Below, in pieces: positions 18,219-26,787 of a DNA stretch of 64,000 nt (position 1 is its first letter; each line of letters starts with the position of its first letter). Origin of the DNA: Chitinophaga niastensis (lineage in GTDB: Bacteria; Bacteroidota; Bacteroidia; Chitinophagales; Chitinophagaceae); contig NZ_PYAW01000003.1 in NCBI RefSeq assembly GCF_003014755.1, forward strand, positions 310,001 to 374,000, in the 5' to 3' direction. The position numbers were made by a program, and so were the translations under genes. The notes beneath the pieces are model-generated. The model had not been told where the DNA came from. It ran no database searches and saw nothing but the letters and a program-made list of their open reading frames with translations.

Positions 18219-18255
18219 GGGGCGAAAATCGGGCTATGCGGGGTGAAAATCAGGC
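18219..18255 (-). promoter_or_regulatory. 21-bp-period direct repeat, candidate LytTR operator
   Basis: ggggcgaaaatcgggc (18219-18234) and ggggtgaaaatcaggc (18240-18255) agree at 14 of 16 positions with a period of 21 bp. This fits paired LytTR sites, which are direct repeats two turns apart. The distal copy overlaps the LytTR gene's stop codon (18250-18252); the TonB receptor starts at 18102. Confidence 0.6.
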
Positions 18256-19170
18256 AACCGGAGCGAATCGTTCCTGGAATACCGGCAGGCAGGAAACAGA
18301 TACTGGTACGATGAGGTCGTCCAGTCCTTCGAGTTGCAGGTAATGTCCTTTTGTATTTTTCTTAAAAAGCACCACTTTGGAAATATTAACCAGGTAAGAG
18401 CGGTGGGCCCGGGTAAATCCGGCTATCGACAATTGTGCTTCCAGTTTCTTCAGAGAAGTTCTTACCAGCTCTTTTCTGATAGTATTTCCGGAGAGATAAA
18501 ATACATGTACATAATTATCCTCTGCTTTTATCATCAGTAATTTTGCCGGGTGCAGGGTTAATACGGGTTTATCATGTTCATCGCGGATCAGGACGCAGGT
18601 GGTATCTTCTTTTATTACTTCCTGTTTCACTTCCTGCACCTGTATCTTTTCCAGGCTTTTCAACTGGGCACATTTTTCCCTTGTATAAAACCACAACAGG
18701 GCAATAAAATATGGCAGTGGCAGTATTAATGCAGTATAATGGAGGGTGTTGATGAATTCTGTCCAGGTAAAAAAGAAGGTATCTGTGATAGATACATTTA
18801 TTATTGTTACCATGAGAGATACCAGTAATATTTCACCAAAAAACCAGCAGAGATAGGTAGCATTGGTGAGTTTCAGGCGCCGTCTTAACCCTATCAGCAG
18901 AAACTGGGAGGTGAACAAAGAAGCCACCCCACACAAGGTGAAGATCAGGAAAAGTGGCATCAGGGCCAGGTGCTGCCCCTCGTACCATATATTTATATTA
19001 AACGGTAAAAAAACATACATGAACAGGAAACTGAATACACTGCAAAATGCAATCAGTGAAATCCTGTTAGCCACGGAGTCCAGTAAAGTAAACCGGGGTT
19101 GCTCTGTAGCATATTTTGATATAAGTGGCAAAGTGTGCAAGCTTTTCATATCATGGATGATTTTCGTCAT
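18250..19170 (-). CDS. membrane-anchored LytTR-family transcriptional regulator
   Basis: The 306-residue protein has four predicted membrane segments (about residues 38-170), a short charged coil (LKSLEKIQVQEVKQEVIKED) and a C-terminal LytTR DNA-binding domain (about 205-300: LTLHPAKLLMIKAEDNYVHVFY, RTSLKKLEAQL, FTRAHRSYLVNISKV). It has no receiver domain, so it probably senses a signal directly in the membrane. Its gene lies just upstream of the TonB receptor operon on the same strand, with a candidate LytTR direct repeat between them, so that operon is the likely target. Start at 19170 or at the second Met (19149). Confidence 0.9.
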   Translation of the reverse strand: MTKIIHDMKSLHTLPLISKYATEQPRFTLLDSVANRISLIAFCSVFSFLFMYVFLPFNINIWYEGQHLALMPLFLIFTLCGVASLFTSQFLLIGLRRRLKLTNATYLCWFFGEILLVSLMVTIINVSITDTFFFTWTEFINTLHYTALILPLPYFIALLWFYTREKCAQLKSLEKIQVQEVKQEVIKEDTTCVLIRDEHDKPVLTLHPAKLLMIKAEDNYVHVFYLSGNTIRKELVRTSLKKLEAQLSIAGFTRAHRSYLVNISKVVLFKKNTKGHYLQLEGLDDLIVPVSVSCLPVFQERFAPVA

Positions 19171-19213
19171 TTAAGATAAGTAAAAAGCGGGAATCCCGCA
19201 CCCCTATTTTTCC

Positions 19214-19600
19214 CTACCAGTTCCGCCATAGGTCCGTAATGCCTTCTCCATCGGCATAATCTTCCGGGTTGAGTCCTGCAGCCATGGTAATAATATCAAA
19301 TATCTCACACAGGTCTTCGCGCTCACCGGTTTCTATGAAGCCGGCTATTTCATCGTCCATATCATTATATGCTTCCACTGCTTTTTCAAACAACAGCATT
19401 TTTTCCGGTTCATCTGCATTTTCACCGGCTGCTATCAGATCTGCTACCAGCTCATTCATAATGGCGGCTGCCGCTTCGCAGTTTTCCGGTGAATACTGTT
19501 CCATGCCGCCTACATCATTTTCATCCGGAAAAAATGATTCACTCCACCTGTTAAAGGGATAATGCACTTTTGTTGCTTCCAGTTTAGCCTCGTATGTCAT
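19214..19600 (-). CDS. small acidic protein, possibly DUF5713-like
   Basis: The 128-residue, strongly acidic cytoplasmic protein has no signal or membrane segment. It is almost entirely helical in character (NCEAAAAIMNELVADLIAAGE, EKMLLFEKAVEAYNDMDDEI) and ends in DLWRNW. Length, the helical pattern and the Trp ending recall DUF5713 proteins, but I cannot confirm membership. Codon usage is like its neighbours and the frame is clean, so it is a real gene. It is flanked by unrelated minus-strand genes with gaps of 40 and 130 bases. Confidence 0.7.
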   Translation of the reverse strand: MTYEAKLEATKVHYPFNRWSESFFPDENDVGGMEQYSPENCEAAAAIMNELVADLIAAGENADEPEKMLLFEKAVEAYNDMDDEIAGFIETGEREDLCEIFDIITMAAGLNPEDYADGEGITDLWRNW

Positions 19601-19733
19601 CCTGTTTTTTTAAGGCTGCAAATATAGGAGATATTGCATTAGTGGGAAAGGTTTTGAGTGGTTGATGAAGAAATGGGGAATATTATTAGAGGTATGCAAC
19701 TGCATTTAAGGGTAATACTTACCAGGTAACAAA

Positions 19734-20249
19734 TTAAAAATTGATAGATGCTCCCGGCTTCAACTCTTTTCCCCGCTGCTTTTCAGCCGCCACAAACGCT
19801 TCGTCCGATAATGCTTTAAACCCCTTGGGCGCTTTATCAGCCGGCCCTTTATATATACCTACAAATGGTTTGGAAAAAGTTCTGCGGGTAACGGGATCGG
19901 TCATACGAAAATACTGCGTATACCAGCCCTGTACCATTCGTTTGTCTGGCAACGGCTTTTTAGCAGCCTTATCTCTGTTAGCGAGTATTTTTTCCAGTGA
20001 GATTTTTTCTATGTCGGCAGCTGAGAAGAAATATACTTTGCGACCCCGCAAAGATTGATCAGGACCGGCTTTAAAAACACCCGCATGATGCCACTCCGTA
20101 GCAAACACACTCAGCTCCTTTGCCAGTATTTTAGTGTTGAATTTTTTTGACAGCAAACCTGCTACCTCACCGGCTTTCAGTAAACCTTTGGCTGCTGCAT
20201 CCTGATAATTCTCGGATTTTCCCTGCCGCAGATAATGACTCATTTTCAT
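19734..20249 (-). CDS. conserved hypothetical protein
   Basis: The 171-residue basic soluble protein is not recognised. Visible features: GLLKAGEVAGLLSKKFN (possible helix pair), the motif FATEWHHAGVF with two adjacent His, and YFFSAADIEKIS, then WYTQYFRMTDPVTRRTFSKPFVGIYKG. The His pair might bind metal or nucleic acid, but that is a guess. ATG 20249 is preferred over the TTG at 20321, because a -7-like TATCTTTC lies four bases upstream of it and the extra N-terminus overlaps the divergent promoter region of the next gene. Confidence 0.65.
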   Translation of the reverse strand: MKMSHYLRQGKSENYQDAAAKGLLKAGEVAGLLSKKFNTKILAKELSVFATEWHHAGVFKAGPDQSLRGRKVYFFSAADIEKISLEKILANRDKAAKKPLPDKRMVQGWYTQYFRMTDPVTRRTFSKPFVGIYKGPADKAPKGFKALSDEAFVAAEKQRGKELKPGASINF

Positions 20250-20381
20250 GGCGGAAAGATACAATTTGCTGCCGATATACACTCCATATTCACTCCCCCC
20301 TATACACAACGTATTCAACAAATCACAGGGCGTATTAAACCATAACCCGGGATATTAATCTATCTTTAAAAAATATATAAT

Positions 20382-21995
20382 ATGAAAAAATTATTAATCA
20401 GTATAGCCGTCCCCGTTATATTACTGCCGGGCTTTGGTTGCACCAAATCAAAGCCTGTAGCAGCCAACAATAAAGACACCATTGTTGATTATAAGCCATT
20501 GCTCGAAAAAACACAGCAGGGTTGTTTTCAATACTTTTGGCAATTGGGCAAAAACTTTTCCGGCATGGCACCGGAAAGGGCTACGGCCACTTCCGGCAAT
20601 ACGGTAGCTACCGGTGGCAGCGGATTTGGCGTAATGGCTACCATTTGTGGTATGGAACGCGGCTGGATCAGCAAACAGGAAGGTACGCAACGCATTCTCA
20701 GCATCGTACGTTTCCTGGACAAGGCCGATCGTTTTCATGGCGCATGGTCGCACTGGATGAACGGAACAAATGGCCAGGCCGTTCCCTTTAGCAGTAAAGG
20801 CAATGCAGGTGATCTGGTAGAAACCTCTTTTATGATGGCTGGTTTGCTTAGCGCCAAGGCCTATCTCACGGGCAGCAGTGCAGAAGAAACAGAGATCCGT
20901 CAGCTCACAGATAAATTTTATCAAACCATTGAATGGGACTGGTACACCAATAATACTAAGAGTCTTTATTGGGGCTGGTATCCACAGGGAAATGTTTTTC
21001 AGTTGCCCATCGGTGGCTGGAACGAAAGCCTGATCACTTATATTCTTGCACTGGGAGCTCCCACGCACGCTATCACACAAGACGTTTATAACAACGGATG
21101 GACGCGCAACGGTAATTTCCGGAATGGTAAAACCTTCTACGGTTATAAACAATATTTAGGCAGAGATAAAGGCGGACCATTGTTCCTGTCTCATTACTCT
21201 TTCCTTGGTTTGAACCCGCACCTGATGCAGGATCAATACACCAGCTATATACAGCAGCATATAAATCATACGATGATTAACCGCGCTTATTGCCTGCAGG
21301 AGGCACCTGCAACAAATCTGTATGCGCCCAATCAGTGGGGACTTACCGCTGCAGATGGCGTAAACGGCTACAGGCCGCATGCACCGGACCTGGATGAAGG
21401 CACCCTTGCACCTACCGCAGCATTGTCGGCCATGCCTTATACCCCCTATTATTCCATACAGGCATTACAACATTATATGAATGACATGGGAACTATGTTG
21501 TGGGGTGTATATGGTTTTCATGACGCTTTTAATGTTAGCAAAAACTGGTACGACAATCAATACCTGGCTATTGACCAGGGGCCTGTTGTTGTGATGATAG
21601 AAAACTACCGCACCGGTAAAATCTGGGATCTTTTAATGAGTGTGCCGGAAGTTCAACAGGGCCTGCTGCTGGCAGGCATCAACAAGCCGGTGTACGAAAC
21701 CGGCTTCCCGGAAGCCATGCCGGAAAGCATTTCAGGATGTTATGATATGTTGCTGCATCCGGACAAAGGGGTGTATGAAATAGCTTATTACATTAAAGAA
21801 GCAGGTGTGAATTCCACCTTTACCCTACTCGACGAAAATGGCAATACCGTACGTGTATTGCAAGCCAGCGCACCTGCTAACGTTGGCGCATATACGCTAT
21901 CATTTAACCAGGACAAAATTGTTACGGGCAAAACTTATGTTTTGCAGTTGCAAGCCGGTGAAAAACGTGTAGCCATCAAAGTTATTCTTCACTAA
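20382..21995 (+). CDS. glucoamylase-family lipoprotein, GH144-like beta-1,2-glucanase
   Basis: The 537-residue lipoprotein (signal ending GFGC, Cys20) carries one (alpha/alpha)6-type glycosidase domain (about 35-460) with the glucoamylase-family landmarks GCFQYFWQ, GFGVMATICGMERGWIS, GDLVETSFMMAGLL, GGWNESLITYILALGAPTH and YYSIQALQHYM...GVYGFHDAFN. This domain defines GH144, whose founding member is an endo-beta-1,2-glucanase from Chitinophaga pinensis. Cleavage of cyclic or linear beta-1,2-glucan in the periplasm is therefore the likely role, although related GH families share the fold. The last 70 residues form an extra beta-sandwich-like tail (GVYEIAYYIKEAG...). No SusCD or beta-glucosidase gene lies next to it. 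Confidence 0.82.
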   Translation: MKKLLISIAVPVILLPGFGCTKSKPVAANNKDTIVDYKPLLEKTQQGCFQYFWQLGKNFSGMAPERATATSGNTVATGGSGFGVMATICGMERGWISKQEGTQRILSIVRFLDKADRFHGAWSHWMNGTNGQAVPFSSKGNAGDLVETSFMMAGLLSAKAYLTGSSAEETEIRQLTDKFYQTIEWDWYTNNTKSLYWGWYPQGNVFQLPIGGWNESLITYILALGAPTHAITQDVYNNGWTRNGNFRNGKTFYGYKQYLGRDKGGPLFLSHYSFLGLNPHLMQDQYTSYIQQHINHTMINRAYCLQEAPATNLYAPNQWGLTAADGVNGYRPHAPDLDEGTLAPTAALSAMPYTPYYSIQALQHYMNDMGTMLWGVYGFHDAFNVSKNWYDNQYLAIDQGPVVVMIENYRTGKIWDLLMSVPEVQQGLLLAGINKPVYETGFPEAMPESISGCYDMLLHPDKGVYEIAYYIKEAGVNSTFTLLDENGNTVRVLQASAPANVGAYTLSFNQDKIVTGKTYVLQLQAGEKRVAIKVILH

Positions 21996-22126
21996 TGATC
22001 GCAGGCAGCTAACAGCCAAACCGGAGGCCATGCGTATTCAATACAAAGACATGATACCGGATAATTTCGTATGACCGTTTTAGTTTGGATTATTTTTCCA
22101 AATTAATTAAATTAGTGCTACATCTT

Positions 22127-22200
22127 CGGGATGTAGCGCAGCCCGGTAGCGCGTTCCGTTCGGGACGGAGAGGCCGCAAGTTCAAATCTTGTCATCCCGA
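22127..22200 (+). tRNA. tRNA-Pro (anticodon CGG)
   Basis: The 74-nt cloverleaf has a perfect 7-bp acceptor stem (CGGGATG with CATCCCG), a D arm TAGCGCAGCCCGGTAGCGC, an anticodon stem TTCCG/CGGAG around loop TTCGGGA (anticodon CGG, reads CCG), and a T arm with TTCAAAT. The discriminator base is A and CCA is not encoded. A stretch with several broken genes starts just downstream. Confidence 0.97.
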
Positions 22201-22219
22201 CTTTTAAGTTTTTTTTAAA

Positions 22220-22244
22220 AAAACTCGCTCTGGTAGCGGGTTTT
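22220..22244 (+). terminator. terminator after tRNA-Pro
   Basis: Arms aaaactcgct (22220-22229) and agcgggtttt (22235-22244), with one G-T pair, form a hairpin 20 bases after the tRNA. It may also serve the minus-strand gene ending at 22288. Confidence 0.55.
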
Positions 22245-22287
22245 AAGTTCGAAGTATTTGAAGAGTTTTGCCCCGGATCGTCAGTAA

Positions 22288-23145
22288 TTAATTTTCCGTA
22301 CGCCGCAATAAATTAATGCCCATTAAGTAGGGCATAATGAATGGTACAGCCGGAATGGATACGACAAAGCCTGCTGTGGCAAATGGTTCGGGGCAAGAGG
22401 ATTGTAATATGTCCAATACAAACCCCACTATACTCAGCATTATATAAATGTGGCAGATATTTGGCCTGAGCCATCCGGTAATTTTCAGTGATACGGCAAA
22501 AGCGGCTGTTGCCAGATAGATAAGTGCTACTTCTACCAGGCTTATAATACCATATTGAGGCCTGACTGCCAGGAACCAATCCGGTCTTTTTACTGAAGGG
22601 GATACCGCGAAGATCTTGTATGATTCGACCAAATTGCTGCCCCAGTAGGTCATATCAATAATAAAAAGGGGAATGGCAATCATTATAGCAGTGAAACCAA
22701 GCAGGGAATAAAAATTTTCGCCGGTATTTTTTAATTTTTCTCTTAATAGGGCAAACCCAAACGTTATCAATACGCCTGCAAGAATCAGGATAGCATACCT
22801 TATCTGCTGTATAGCAGCGGTTGCTGCCCATCCCGCGGCAGTATCAGGCGGTGGGCCAAAACCTGCAAAAATAGAGATGAATATCCATGGGACAATCATA
22901 AACATTGCAATAGCAGCAAGGTGTTTCTTTTCAGCATCATTGCTTCTGATATTATGTGCACCAAGAATCCATGCAGCTATTGCCATCAGGCAAGACTGTA
23001 TGATCCAGACCGGCAGATATATTTTAGCATCGATGTGCTTCATTCCAAAGCCTTGTGTCGCAACAATGGCCAGTATAGCACCCAGAAAAGGGGCGAGTGG
23101 AAGATATATCCTGCTTATGTGTTGTTTAGTTAGTTTTGATGACAT
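22288..23145 (-). CDS. polytopic membrane protein of unknown function
   Basis: The 285-residue protein has about seven hydrophobic segments (for example YLPLAPFLGAILAIVAT, WIIQSCLMAIAAWILGA, IAMFMIVPWIFISIFAGFG, AILILAGVLITFGFALL, LLGFTAIMIAIPLFIID) and short charged loops. I do not recognise a family. ATG 23145 is the best start; the longer frame to 23286 adds a stretch with no similarity to a signal. The gene is isolated between tRNA-Pro and an SRPBCC gene facing the other way. Confidence 0.7.
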   Translation of the reverse strand: MSSKLTKQHISRIYLPLAPFLGAILAIVATQGFGMKHIDAKIYLPVWIIQSCLMAIAAWILGAHNIRSNDAEKKHLAAIAMFMIVPWIFISIFAGFGPPPDTAAGWAATAAIQQIRYAILILAGVLITFGFALLREKLKNTGENFYSLLGFTAIMIAIPLFIIDMTYWGSNLVESYKIFAVSPSVKRPDWFLAVRPQYGIISLVEVALIYLATAAFAVSLKITGWLRPNICHIYIMLSIVGFVLDILQSSCPEPFATAGFVVSIPAVPFIMPYLMGINLLRRTEN

Positions 23146-23548
23146 ATTGGGAAAGGTTTTGGCGTAACCGAAAAAAACGCTTGATGAAATAGCAGCATTA
23201 ACCTTAAGGTAGGGCACTTTATTCATTATTGCAAGACAGATAATTGACATGTCCGATAACGGAAATAAAAAATAGTGATGGAACACATTCGTTATAAGAC
23301 CGCTATATTGATTAAACGCGTCCTCATTTATGCCAAAGAGACTTCCGTTAACGAGGCTTTCGCGAATTTGGTCGCAAATACCCCGTTAGACTGTCGTATT
23401 TAGCCGCTGTCAAAATCAAATTTTCCTACCACCTTTGTAGTGCTGAAGTTAACAGGTAAAACAATTAACAACGTAAGTGGAGCAGCGACCACTGTAAAAA
23501 CGGGCGGAACCGAAAAGCCAGACGAGTAGGAAACGAAAAAATGATTTT
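23146..23548. other. intergenic region without recognisable gene
   Basis: About 400 bases between divergent genes. I see no tRNA, long repeat or long reading frame. A CACCTTTG word near 23430 is a poor match to a -7 element for the downstream SRPBCC gene. Confidence 0.4.
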
Positions 23549-23998
23549 ATGTCAGACAATAATGTTTCGTTACACCGGGTTCTTAAAGCGTCTCCGGAAA
23601 AGGTATACCGCGCATTCACTGAAGCCCTGGCAATTGCTTCATGGTTACCCCCATATGGCTTTCTTTGTACCGTCCATGAAATGACCGTAGAGACAGGAGG
23701 TTCTTTTAAAATGTCGTTTCAAAATTTCTCCACCGGTAATAGCCATTCATTCGGTGGAAAATACATTGAGATCAAACCCAATGAGTTTCTGAAGTACACC
23801 GATAAATTTGATAACCCTAATCTTCCGGGTGAGATGATCACTTCTGTTTGGCTTCGGAAAACTTTAGCGGGTACGGAAATAAAAATTACACAGACAGGAA
23901 TTCCTGCTGCTATACCCGCAGAAATGTGCTATTTAGGCTGGCAGGAATCGTTGGAGAAGTTGGCTAAGCTAGTAGAGCCTGAGATACCAGATGCCTGA
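23549..23998 (+). CDS. SRPBCC (AHSA1-like) domain protein
   Basis: The 149-residue single-domain protein matches the Activator of Hsp90 ATPase homolog 1-like (AHSA1) branch of the SRPBCC/START superfamily. It shows HRVLKASPEKVYRAFTEA, the WLPPYGF segment, GGSFKMSF, GGKYIEIKPNEFLKYTDKFD and the C-terminal GWQESLEKLAKLVE helix. The fold makes a deep hydrophobic ligand pocket; bacterial members are often encoded near ArsR regulators, but none is here. No operon partner is visible. Function is not predictable beyond the fold. Confidence 0.88.
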   Translation: MSDNNVSLHRVLKASPEKVYRAFTEALAIASWLPPYGFLCTVHEMTVETGGSFKMSFQNFSTGNSHSFGGKYIEIKPNEFLKYTDKFDNPNLPGEMITSVWLRKTLAGTEIKITQTGIPAAIPAEMCYLGWQESLEKLAKLVEPEIPDA

Positions 23999-24110
23999 TT
24001 CAGCAAAAGAGGTCGATATTATTTCCTGCCACTTTTGGGCTTTACTAAAATAAAAATCAACGTTAGGATTCATTCTATTCTTTACCATAGTATGTTATTT
24101 TGTTCAAAAT

Positions 24111-24673
<563 letters not shown>

Positions 24674-24677
<4 letters not shown>

Positions 24678-24946
24678 TTTTTAGAATTACCTGAAATGAT
24701 CTTTCTATCCGCTGGTCTGAAATATCACGATACCACAGTCAAGATCAGCAATAACAACGAAGGAAATATTTCATTCACGGTACCTGATGCGATATGTGAA
24801 AATGCCGCTCCCGACATGACAAACAAAAAGCCTGCATAAGCCCATTCCTTTAGTAAAGCAAATTTAGGAATAAGATCAATTTCACCAAAGAGCTGCCCGA
24901 AGTGGAGCAGCTCTTTAGTGAAATATTTACTTAATTTTATATCCAC
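24674..24946 (-). pseudogene. truncated DoxX-like membrane protein with internal TGA
   Basis: LIPKFALLKEWAYAGFLFVMSGAAFSHIASG is the central block of DoxX-like membrane proteins (normally about 120 residues). The first membrane segment is missing; the sequence upstream of LIPKF is a hairpin (24879-24924) rather than family sequence. At the C-terminus the expected SWYFRP motif reads Ser-TGA-Tyr-Phe-Arg-Pro (TGA at 24727-24725). The frame then stays open through RPADRKIISGNSKK to a second TGA that overlaps the DUF4256 start. Both lesions are direct sequence observations; loss of function is inferred. Confidence 0.72.
24879..24924. repeat. hairpin at the broken 5' end of the DoxX remnant
   Basis: Arms of 18 bp (24879-24896 and 24907-24924, one mismatch) around a 10-base loop. 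The hairpin falls between the SDR gene and the remaining DoxX sequence and may act as terminator or processing site for the SDR transcript. It also marks where the DoxX coding sequence was lost. Confidence 0.65.
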
Positions 24947-24981
24947 TCCAAAATCTTATTATTGCTATCATATTCATTTCA

Positions 24982-25734
24982 TCATTTTATTCTTGGAAAT
25001 CCTCCATCAACTGATATTTCTGTTCCATGTATAAATGAAGCTCCATCTGATGCAAGAAAGGTGACAGCTTTAGCAACTTCTTCCGGTTGTCCGAAACGTG
25101 CCAATGGAACTTGTGGAATAACATATGCCACAGTATTTTTAATTTGTTCTGGTGATAGATTAGAACGGTCAAAATAATTGGTTTCAATAGGTCCTGGACT
25201 AACGGCATTAATTCTGATTTTCTTTGCTGCAAGTTCCGATGCAAATGTTTTCACTAAAGATTGAACTGCTGCTTTTGCAGCGGAATAAACTGATGAATTC
25301 GGCATCCCTATTTCTGTTACAACTGAAGTATTCAAAATAATTGAACCTCCTTCTTTCATTAGGGGTAGCATTTGCTGAACAGTAAACAAAGTGCCCTTTA
25401 CCAATACATTGAATTGTTCATCGAAGTGTTCTTCTGAAATGTCCTGAATTGGGGCATACTTACCAAATCCGGCATTGACGTAGAGTATATCTATTTTTGG
25501 TGAAATGGCTTGCACTTTTTGGGAGAGGCTCATTAAATCCGACATTTTACCTGCATCCGAAACAATACCCCTGGCTTGCTTACCCAGTTCACTTACGGTT
25601 TGGTCAACAGAACCCTGGATACGTCCTGTTAATATAACGACTGCTCCATTTTTAATAAAATCAACTGCTGTTGCTTTACCGATACCACTAGTACCTCCCG
25701 TTATTACCGCCACCTTATTTTTTAATTGATCCAT
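24982..25734 (-). CDS. classical SDR-family oxidoreductase
   Basis: The 250-residue enzyme has all classical short-chain dehydrogenase motifs: TGGTSGIG cofactor loop (residues 12-19), NAG in YVNAGFG, catalytic Ser near 137, Tyr150-x-x-x-Lys154 in VYSAAKAAV, RINAVSPGPIET, and the GTEISVDGG ending. The TGR after strand 2 (ILTGRIQ) suggests NADP(H) preference. The substrate is unknown. The genes downstream on the same strand are a broken DoxX gene and DUF4256. Unlike the SDRs at 4687 and 38584, its active site is intact. Confidence 0.92.
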   Translation of the reverse strand: MDQLKNKVAVITGGTSGIGKATAVDFIKNGAVVILTGRIQGSVDQTVSELGKQARGIVSDAGKMSDLMSLSQKVQAISPKIDILYVNAGFGKYAPIQDISEEHFDEQFNVLVKGTLFTVQQMLPLMKEGGSIILNTSVVTEIGMPNSSVYSAAKAAVQSLVKTFASELAAKKIRINAVSPGPIETNYFDRSNLSPEQIKNTVAYVIPQVPLARFGQPEEVAKAVTFLASDGASFIHGTEISVDGGFPRIK

Positions 25735-25906
25735 AGCTTTATATTTATTTAATAGGACAAAACTACTATCGTTATAGAGCAGATAAAACCCATTTCTTGC
25801 TACTTTTTAGTTAATCAGCTATTCCTCATTCATTTTGATAATTCGTAAACGCTCAACGAAGTAAGCGACACGATTGGGTCTTTCCCTGCTTAAATGGGCA
25901 TTTTCC

Positions 25907-25966
25907 AATATTTATCGAAATAAATATTTTATTTATTGATAAACAATAAATAATTATCTATATTTG
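25907..25966 (+). promoter_or_regulatory. two palindromes overlapping the promoter of the DUF2975/XRE module
   Basis: Palindrome 1: aattattta-type arms aatattta (25907-25914) and taaatatt (25921-25928). Palindrome 2: perfect 10-bp arms at 25929-25938 and 25944-25953. The promoter is TTG at 25936-25938, a 20-base spacer and TATATTTG at 25959-25966. The -33 TTG lies inside palindrome 2, so a bound repressor would block RNA polymerase. Confidence 0.65.
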
Positions 25967-25986
25967 ATGATATAAAAAACTACATT

Positions 25987-26529
25987 ATGAATACTGAAGT
26001 CAAAACAAATACGAGAACAGCACTAATTCTTACAGTAATGCGCATCGTGACTTGGGTAGCATTCATTGGCTTAATGATAAAAGCAGGCGCCATCCTGATT
26101 TCTTATGGCGTAAGCTGTGTTAACCCGGAGGCTGCGAGAAACCTTTACATGGGACTGAATTTGCACACCATCAGACAGATCAACTTCTGGCACTACACCC
26201 TGTCTGTTTTCTTTATGATTGCCTTATCGGGTATGAAAACATTCGTTTTGTTTCTGGTAATCAAGGCCCTGTCGAAGGTAAACCTGGTGAACCCCTTTAC
26301 AATTGGAGTAGCCCGGATACTTGAAAAGATCAGTTATGTTTTATTAGGAACCTGGGTTATTGTTATGCTAAACAACGTGCACGCCGGTTGGTTGTTGAAA
26401 AGAACAGGGATTCTTCAAGAAGAGTGGACTACAGAGGAATTCATTTTTATGGCGGGGATCGTATTTATTATTTCACAGGTTTTCAAGCGCGGTGTAGAAA
26501 TTCAATCTGAAAACGACCTAACAGTATAA
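25987..26529 (+). CDS. DUF2975 membrane protein
   Basis: The 180-residue protein has four membrane segments (ALILTVMRIVTWVAFIGLMI, FWHYTLSVFFMIAL, FVLFLVIKALSKVNLVNPF, FIFMAGIVFIISQVFKRGVEIQ) and the DUF2975 signature in NPFTIGVARILEKISYVLLG and FIISQVFKRGVEIQSENDLTV. DUF2975 genes are regularly paired with a small YozG-type XRE regulator, as here (three bases between stop and next start). The role is unknown; the membrane protein may transmit a signal to, or be controlled by, the regulator. Confidence 0.88.
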   Translation: MNTEVKTNTRTALILTVMRIVTWVAFIGLMIKAGAILISYGVSCVNPEAARNLYMGLNLHTIRQINFWHYTLSVFFMIALSGMKTFVLFLVIKALSKVNLVNPFTIGVARILEKISYVLLGTWVIVMLNNVHAGWLLKRTGILQEEWTTEEFIFMAGIVFIISQVFKRGVEIQSENDLTV

Positions 26530-26532
26530 GTC

Positions 26533-26739
26533 ATGCCTATTATAGTAAACTTAGATGTAATGATGGCAAAGCGAAAAATGTCATTGAATGAGCTTTCAGA
26601 GAAAGTGGGTTTAACACTCGCTAATCTTTCCATACTCAAAACCGGAAAAGCAAAGGCAATTCGATTTAGTACACTGGAATCTATTTGCAACGTACTGGAT
26701 TGTCAGCCGGGGGATTTATTAGAATATACAAAGGAATAA
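26533..26739 (+). CDS. XRE-family (YozG-like) helix-turn-helix regulator
   Basis: The 68-residue protein is one Cro/C1-type helix-turn-helix domain: MPIIVNLDVMMAKRKMSLNELSEKVGLTLANLSILKTGKAKAI-type layout, then FSTLESICNVLDCQPGDLLEY, as in YozG. It is cotranscribed with the DUF2975 gene. The palindromes covering the module's promoter (25907-25953) are the obvious candidate binding sites, giving negative autoregulation. This is inferred from position. Confidence 0.92.
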   Translation: MPIIVNLDVMMAKRKMSLNELSEKVGLTLANLSILKTGKAKAIRFSTLESICNVLDCQPGDLLEYTKE

Positions 26740-26787
26740 TATATCCTGTAAGACATTGAGCTTCTTAACCATTTAACAATCAGCATC

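Noticed and set aside
24725-24946. 73-residue intact small membrane protein
   Set aside because: Its first third is encoded by a hairpin and its end stops inside a conserved DoxX motif, so it is better read as a gene remnant.
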